NCBI GenBank assembly: GCA_929200295.1
Contig: CAKMZE010000111.1
Coordinates: forward strand, 1 to 8,688
Length of the DNA stretch: 8,688 bases
Direction of reading: 5' to 3'
Source of the DNA: an uncultured Alphaproteobacteria bacterium
Lineage (GTDB): Bacteria > Pseudomonadota > Alphaproteobacteria > Rhodobacterales > Rhodobacteraceae
In this document: in pieces, positions 6,058 to 8,688 of the stretch
How positions within the stretch are numbered: the first letter of the stretch is position 1
How the letters are laid out: each line of letters starts with the position of its first letter
Program-made: the position numbers and the translations under genes
Notes under the pieces: generated by a model
The model's input: the letters and a program-made list of their open reading frames with translations, nothing else
Database searches by the model: none
Told to the model about the DNA's origin: nothing

Positions 6058-6657
6058 ATGGCGGTTTTATTTGGGCTTCTTTGGCCCTTAGAAAAGCTCA
6101 ATACGGCCCTGCTTTCTATTGGGCGTATCATCGCTGTCATGGCGCTGGCCATCATGGTCTGCCTGATTTTGGGCCAAGTATTTTTTCGGTATGCGCTCAA
6201 CGATGCACCAAACTGGACAGAAGAAGCCGCACGTTTCGGGATGCTCTGGATGACAGGCCTGATGGCCCCGCTCGCCTATCGCAAGGGCGGGTTTGTCGCA
6301 ATCGATATGCTTGAACGCGCCCTGCCCCGTCTGTTAACCGGTCTGCTGACCCTCAGTCTTTTGGCCCTCTCACTCTGGGTGCTGATCGTGTTTTGGGATC
6401 GCGGGCTGAACAACCATGTGGACACGCTGTCTGGTAAAGGCTGTTCATCCTCCTTGCGCTGGCCTTTCGGGATCGAGATCGGCAAATGCGGCTCGAAATT
6501 CCAAAACCGCTTTCAATATGCCTCTCTTTGGGTGGGTATGAACCTGCTCATCCTCGTGAATATCGAGCTGATCTTGCGTCAACTCATTACGTTTTGGGGC
6601 AAGGGCCACGCGCTCACGGATCATAGCGCTGCCGAGCAGATCGCGGGGTCATCTTAA
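6058..6657 (+). CDS. TRAP transporter small permease subunit (DctQ family)
   Basis: This 199-residue inner-membrane protein has four predicted membrane segments, at about residues 22-43, 57-74, 92-115 and 155-178. The family signature is RYALNDAPNWTEEAARFGMLW (residues 44-64), which I recognise from DctQ proteins. AGGGGGA lies 7 nt before the ATG. It pairs with the large permease gene, whose start overlaps this stop by one base. It is longer than the usual 160-175 residues, because a loop of about 40 residues (116-154) with two cysteines (129, 144) separates the third and fourth segments. Small subunits scaffold the large subunit in Na+-driven uptake from a periplasmic binding protein. The likely cargo is sulfoquinovose or a glycoside, inferred from the operon. 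Confidence 0.9.
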   Translation: MAVLFGLLWPLEKLNTALLSIGRIIAVMALAIMVCLILGQVFFRYALNDAPNWTEEAARFGMLWMTGLMAPLAYRKGGFVAIDMLERALPRLLTGLLTLSLLALSLWVLIVFWDRGLNNHVDTLSGKGCSSSLRWPFGIEIGKCGSKFQNRFQYASLWVGMNLLILVNIELILRQLITFWGKGHALTDHSAAEQIAGSS

Positions 6658-8138
6658 TGCTGCTCTGGTTCCTGCCTCTGTTTTTGATCCTTACTCTTGT
6701 CGGATTGCCCGTTGTCTTTGCGCTTCTGGTCTCGCCCATCGCGCTGATCATGCTGGAAGGCGACAACCGCAATGTTGTCGCGGGTCTTTACCGCAATCTT
6801 TACAATGGCGTGGATAGCTTTCCCTTGATGGCGCTGCCGTTCTTTATGCTTGCAGGCGAGGTGATGAACCGTGGCGGGATCACCCTACGCCTTGTTGAGT
6901 TTTCCCAAGCCTTTATGGGGCATCTGCGTGGTGGCTTGGCCCACGTCAACATTCTCAGCTCGATCCTCTTTGCTGGCCTCTCAGGCTCTGCTGTTGCCGA
7001 TACATCCGCCCTAGGCTCAACCCTAATCCCCGCGATGGAGAAAAACGGCTATAGCCGCAAATTTGCCGCCGCCATCACCGCTGCCTCTTCTGTTATTGGC
7101 CCGATCATCCCGCCCTCGGGTATCATGATCATCTACGCCTATGTGATGGGCGAAAGCGTAGCCGCGCTCTTTCTTGCGGGTATCGTGCCTGGCATCCTTG
7201 TGGGTGTGGGCCTAATGATCATGGTGCGGCTCATGGCTGACCGCTATGACCTGCCCAAGGCCGAGCGGATCGTGAACAAAGGCCAGACCATCACATCCGT
7301 GGAATATTGGGTGAGCTTTGCGCTCTTGCGCATCAACTTAGGCGGCCTGCTCTGGTGGCTTGGCAGCTTCTTTTTACCCCAAGACAACCCAATGTCCGGC
7401 TGGGCGCTCTTTGCGGTCGCTTTGCTCATCGCGCATCTGCTGCTGATGCAATATCGCAAATCCGCCTCTTATGATTTCCGCATGGTGGCGAAAAAAGCCG
7501 TCGCCCCCTTGCAAACCCCCATCATTATTCTCGGTGGCATCTTAGCTGGTGTCATGACCCCAACCGAGGCCTCAGCCATCGCGGTGGCCTATGCCTTGAT
7601 CGTCTCGTTTTTTGTTCTGCGGTCTATGAACGGCGCCGATCTCTGGTCGGTTCTCGCGAAATCAGCGCTTTCGACCTCTGCGGTTTTGCTTTTGGTGGGG
7701 GCGGCTGTCTCGTTTAAAACGGTTGTGGCCCTTTCAAACGCGCCTGTGATCATGTCAGATTACATTCTGTCATTATCTGAAAACCCGCTAGTCCTACTGT
7801 TTCTGATCAACATTTTGCTCTTTGTCGTGGGCATGTTTTTGGATGCAGGCCCCGCGATTATTATCCTTGGGCCAATCCTCGGCCCGATCTTTGTTGATCT
7901 TGGCGTGCACCCGGTCCACTTTGCTATCATTATGAGTGTAAACCTTACCGTTGGCCTCGCGACACCGCCTATGGGGCTGGTGCTCTTTGTGGCCTCAACG
8001 GTGTCGCAAGAAAAAGTAGAAACCATCGCGCGCGCGATACTGCCATTTCTGGCTGTCGAGGTGTTCGTGATCTTTCTGATCACCTATGTCCCAGCCATTT
8101 CCATGACGATGCCCCGGTTAACGGGTTTCGTGAATTAA
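6657..8138 (+). CDS. TRAP transporter large permease subunit (DctM family), enlarged
   Basis: This 493-residue multi-pass membrane protein is the ion-coupled translocation subunit. Family hallmarks are FMLAGEVMNRGGIT (63-76), AGLSGSAVADTSALGS (106-121), IGPIIPPSG (147-155), GVMTPTEASAIAVAYAL (298-314) and VNLTVGLATPPMG (428-440). Typical members have about 425-440 residues. The excess is one block at about 200-280, between the segment ending MIMVRLMADRYDL and the PIIILGGILAGVMTPTEA stretch. This block carries two extra hydrophobic segments (about 217-240 and 249-264). The start overlaps the small-subunit stop (TAATG), so the two are coupled. The frame is continuous and the hallmarks are intact, so it should be functional. 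Confidence 0.93.
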   Translation: MLLWFLPLFLILTLVGLPVVFALLVSPIALIMLEGDNRNVVAGLYRNLYNGVDSFPLMALPFFMLAGEVMNRGGITLRLVEFSQAFMGHLRGGLAHVNILSSILFAGLSGSAVADTSALGSTLIPAMEKNGYSRKFAAAITAASSVIGPIIPPSGIMIIYAYVMGESVAALFLAGIVPGILVGVGLMIMVRLMADRYDLPKAERIVNKGQTITSVEYWVSFALLRINLGGLLWWLGSFFLPQDNPMSGWALFAVALLIAHLLLMQYRKSASYDFRMVAKKAVAPLQTPIIILGGILAGVMTPTEASAIAVAYALIVSFFVLRSMNGADLWSVLAKSALSTSAVLLLVGAAVSFKTVVALSNAPVIMSDYILSLSENPLVLLFLINILLFVVGMFLDAGPAIIILGPILGPIFVDLGVHPVHFAIIMSVNLTVGLATPPMGLVLFVASTVSQEKVETIARAILPFLAVEVFVIFLITYVPAISMTMPRLTGFVN

Positions 8139-8144
8139 CCATAC

Positions 8145-8163
8145 TGGACAGACATACTGTTCA
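8145..8163 (+). other. Hairpin between the large permease and binding-protein genes
   Basis: TGGACAG (8145-8151), loop ACATA, CTGTTCA (8157-8163) form a 7-bp stem with one G-U pair in the 53-nt gap before the binding-protein gene. In transporter operons such stems often mark mRNA processing that lets the binding protein be made in excess. CATACTG also occurs twice here (8140-8146, 8153-8159). No T run follows, so it is not a clear terminator. Confidence 0.35.
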
Positions 8164-8191
8164 AAATCGACCACAGCATAGGGAGGAACAC

Positions 8192-8688
8192 ATGCTCAAA
8201 GGTCTACTCAAAGGCGCACTCGCCGCCACTCTCCTTACCGGGGCCACGCCGCTCTGGGCGGATGGCCATCAGGAATTTACAATCCGCGCCACTGCAAACT
8301 CAAACGAAAACGACGAAGACTATGACGGTCTGGTCGTCTTTAAAAACTACGTTGAAGCCGCATCAAACGGCCGGATCGGTGTTGAGCTGTTTATCGGCAC
8401 ACAGCTTTGCTCGACAGGGGCTGAATGCCTTGAGGGCGTCGCAGAAGGCTCAATCGACGTCTACATCTCAACATCAGGCGGTGCGGCGGGGATCTTCCCA
8501 TATGTGCAGGTGCTCGATCTGCCATATCTGATGTCAAACGACCGCGTCGCCGAGGCCGTGCTGACAGGTGACTTTACACGCACAATGCGTGACATGGCGC
8601 TTGAAACATCTGATGGCGCCATTCGTCTGATGACCATCGGAAACACAGGCGGCTGGCGCAACTTTGCCAACACGCAGCGCCGTGTGGC
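8192..8688 (+). CDS. TRAP transporter solute-binding protein (DctP family), 3' end missing
   Basis: The ATG at 8192 follows GGGAGGA (8181-8187). The frame stays open to the window edge (165 residues seen, about half of a typical 330), so it has no stop here. A Sec signal peptide is clear: MLKGLLKGALAATLLTGATPLWA, residues 1-23, with likely cleavage after PLWA before DGHQ. The mature part starts EFTIRATANSNE and shows DctP traits, including FIGTQL (67-72), LEGVAEGSIDVYIST (80-94), LDLPYLMSND (108-117) and GGWRNF (153-158). The conserved Arg156 in other DctP proteins pairs with the anionic group of the ligand and could hold a sulfonate. Two cysteines (73 and 79) flank the loop STGAE and could form a disulfide in the periplasm. 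Ligand identity is inferred from the operon. Confidence 0.92.
   Translation, partial: MLKGLLKGALAATLLTGATPLWADGHQEFTIRATANSNENDEDYDGLVVFKNYVEAASNGRIGVELFIGTQLCSTGAECLEGVAEGSIDVYISTSGGAAGIFPYVQVLDLPYLMSNDRVAEAVLTGDFTRTMRDMALETSDGAIRLMTIGNTGGWRNFANTQRRV

Overview
The window looks like chromosomal DNA from a marine-type alphaproteobacterium, most likely Rhodobacterales. The evidence is moderate GC, GCC/CGC-rich codon use, the style of the tRNA-Asn, a tripartite TRAP transporter, and GGGGGC-AAA-GCCCCC intergenic hairpins of the kind seen in that group. No mobile element, CRISPR array or rRNA is visible.

Layout. Positions 1-49 hold the 5' two-thirds of a tRNA-Asn on the minus strand, with a plausible promoter just upstream. 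An AT-rich stretch with no convincing gene (about 92-323) follows. A THUMP-domain RNA methyltransferase (324-1427, +) comes next and meets a minus-strand pair tail to tail across a hairpin at 1451-1469. The minus-strand pair is a GntR/UTRA regulator (3283-2576) followed 4 nt later by a Gfo/Idh/MocA-fold protein (2571-1483).

Divergent from the regulator is a plus-strand catabolic cluster. It begins with an SsuD-like flavin-dependent monooxygenase (3383-4540), a YdhF-type aldo-keto reductase (4537-5427) and a flavin reductase (5427-5936). These three overlap by 4 nt and 1 nt. After a structured 121-nt gap come the TRAP small permease (6058-6657), large permease (6657-8138) and solute-binding protein (8192 to the window edge, incomplete).

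How it works together (inference). The three enzymes match, in order and in key residues, the oxidative sulfoquinovose pathway (sulfo-SMO: SmoC, SmoB, SmoA). The flavin reductase supplies reduced flavin, the monooxygenase splits the C-S bond of sulfoquinovose to give sulfite and 6-oxo-glucose, and the aldo-keto reductase makes glucose. The TRAP system would import sulfoquinovose or its glycosides, where the Agrobacterium cluster has an ABC transporter. No GH31 sulfoquinovosidase is present, so the Gfo/Idh/MocA protein is a strong candidate for the glycoside-opening step, as an NAD+-dependent sulfoquinovosidase of the GH188 kind. The GntR protein probably controls both directions through a tandem 10-bp repeat at 3308-3328 that overlaps its own -10 box. 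A sulfite oxidase or exporter would be expected beyond the right edge.
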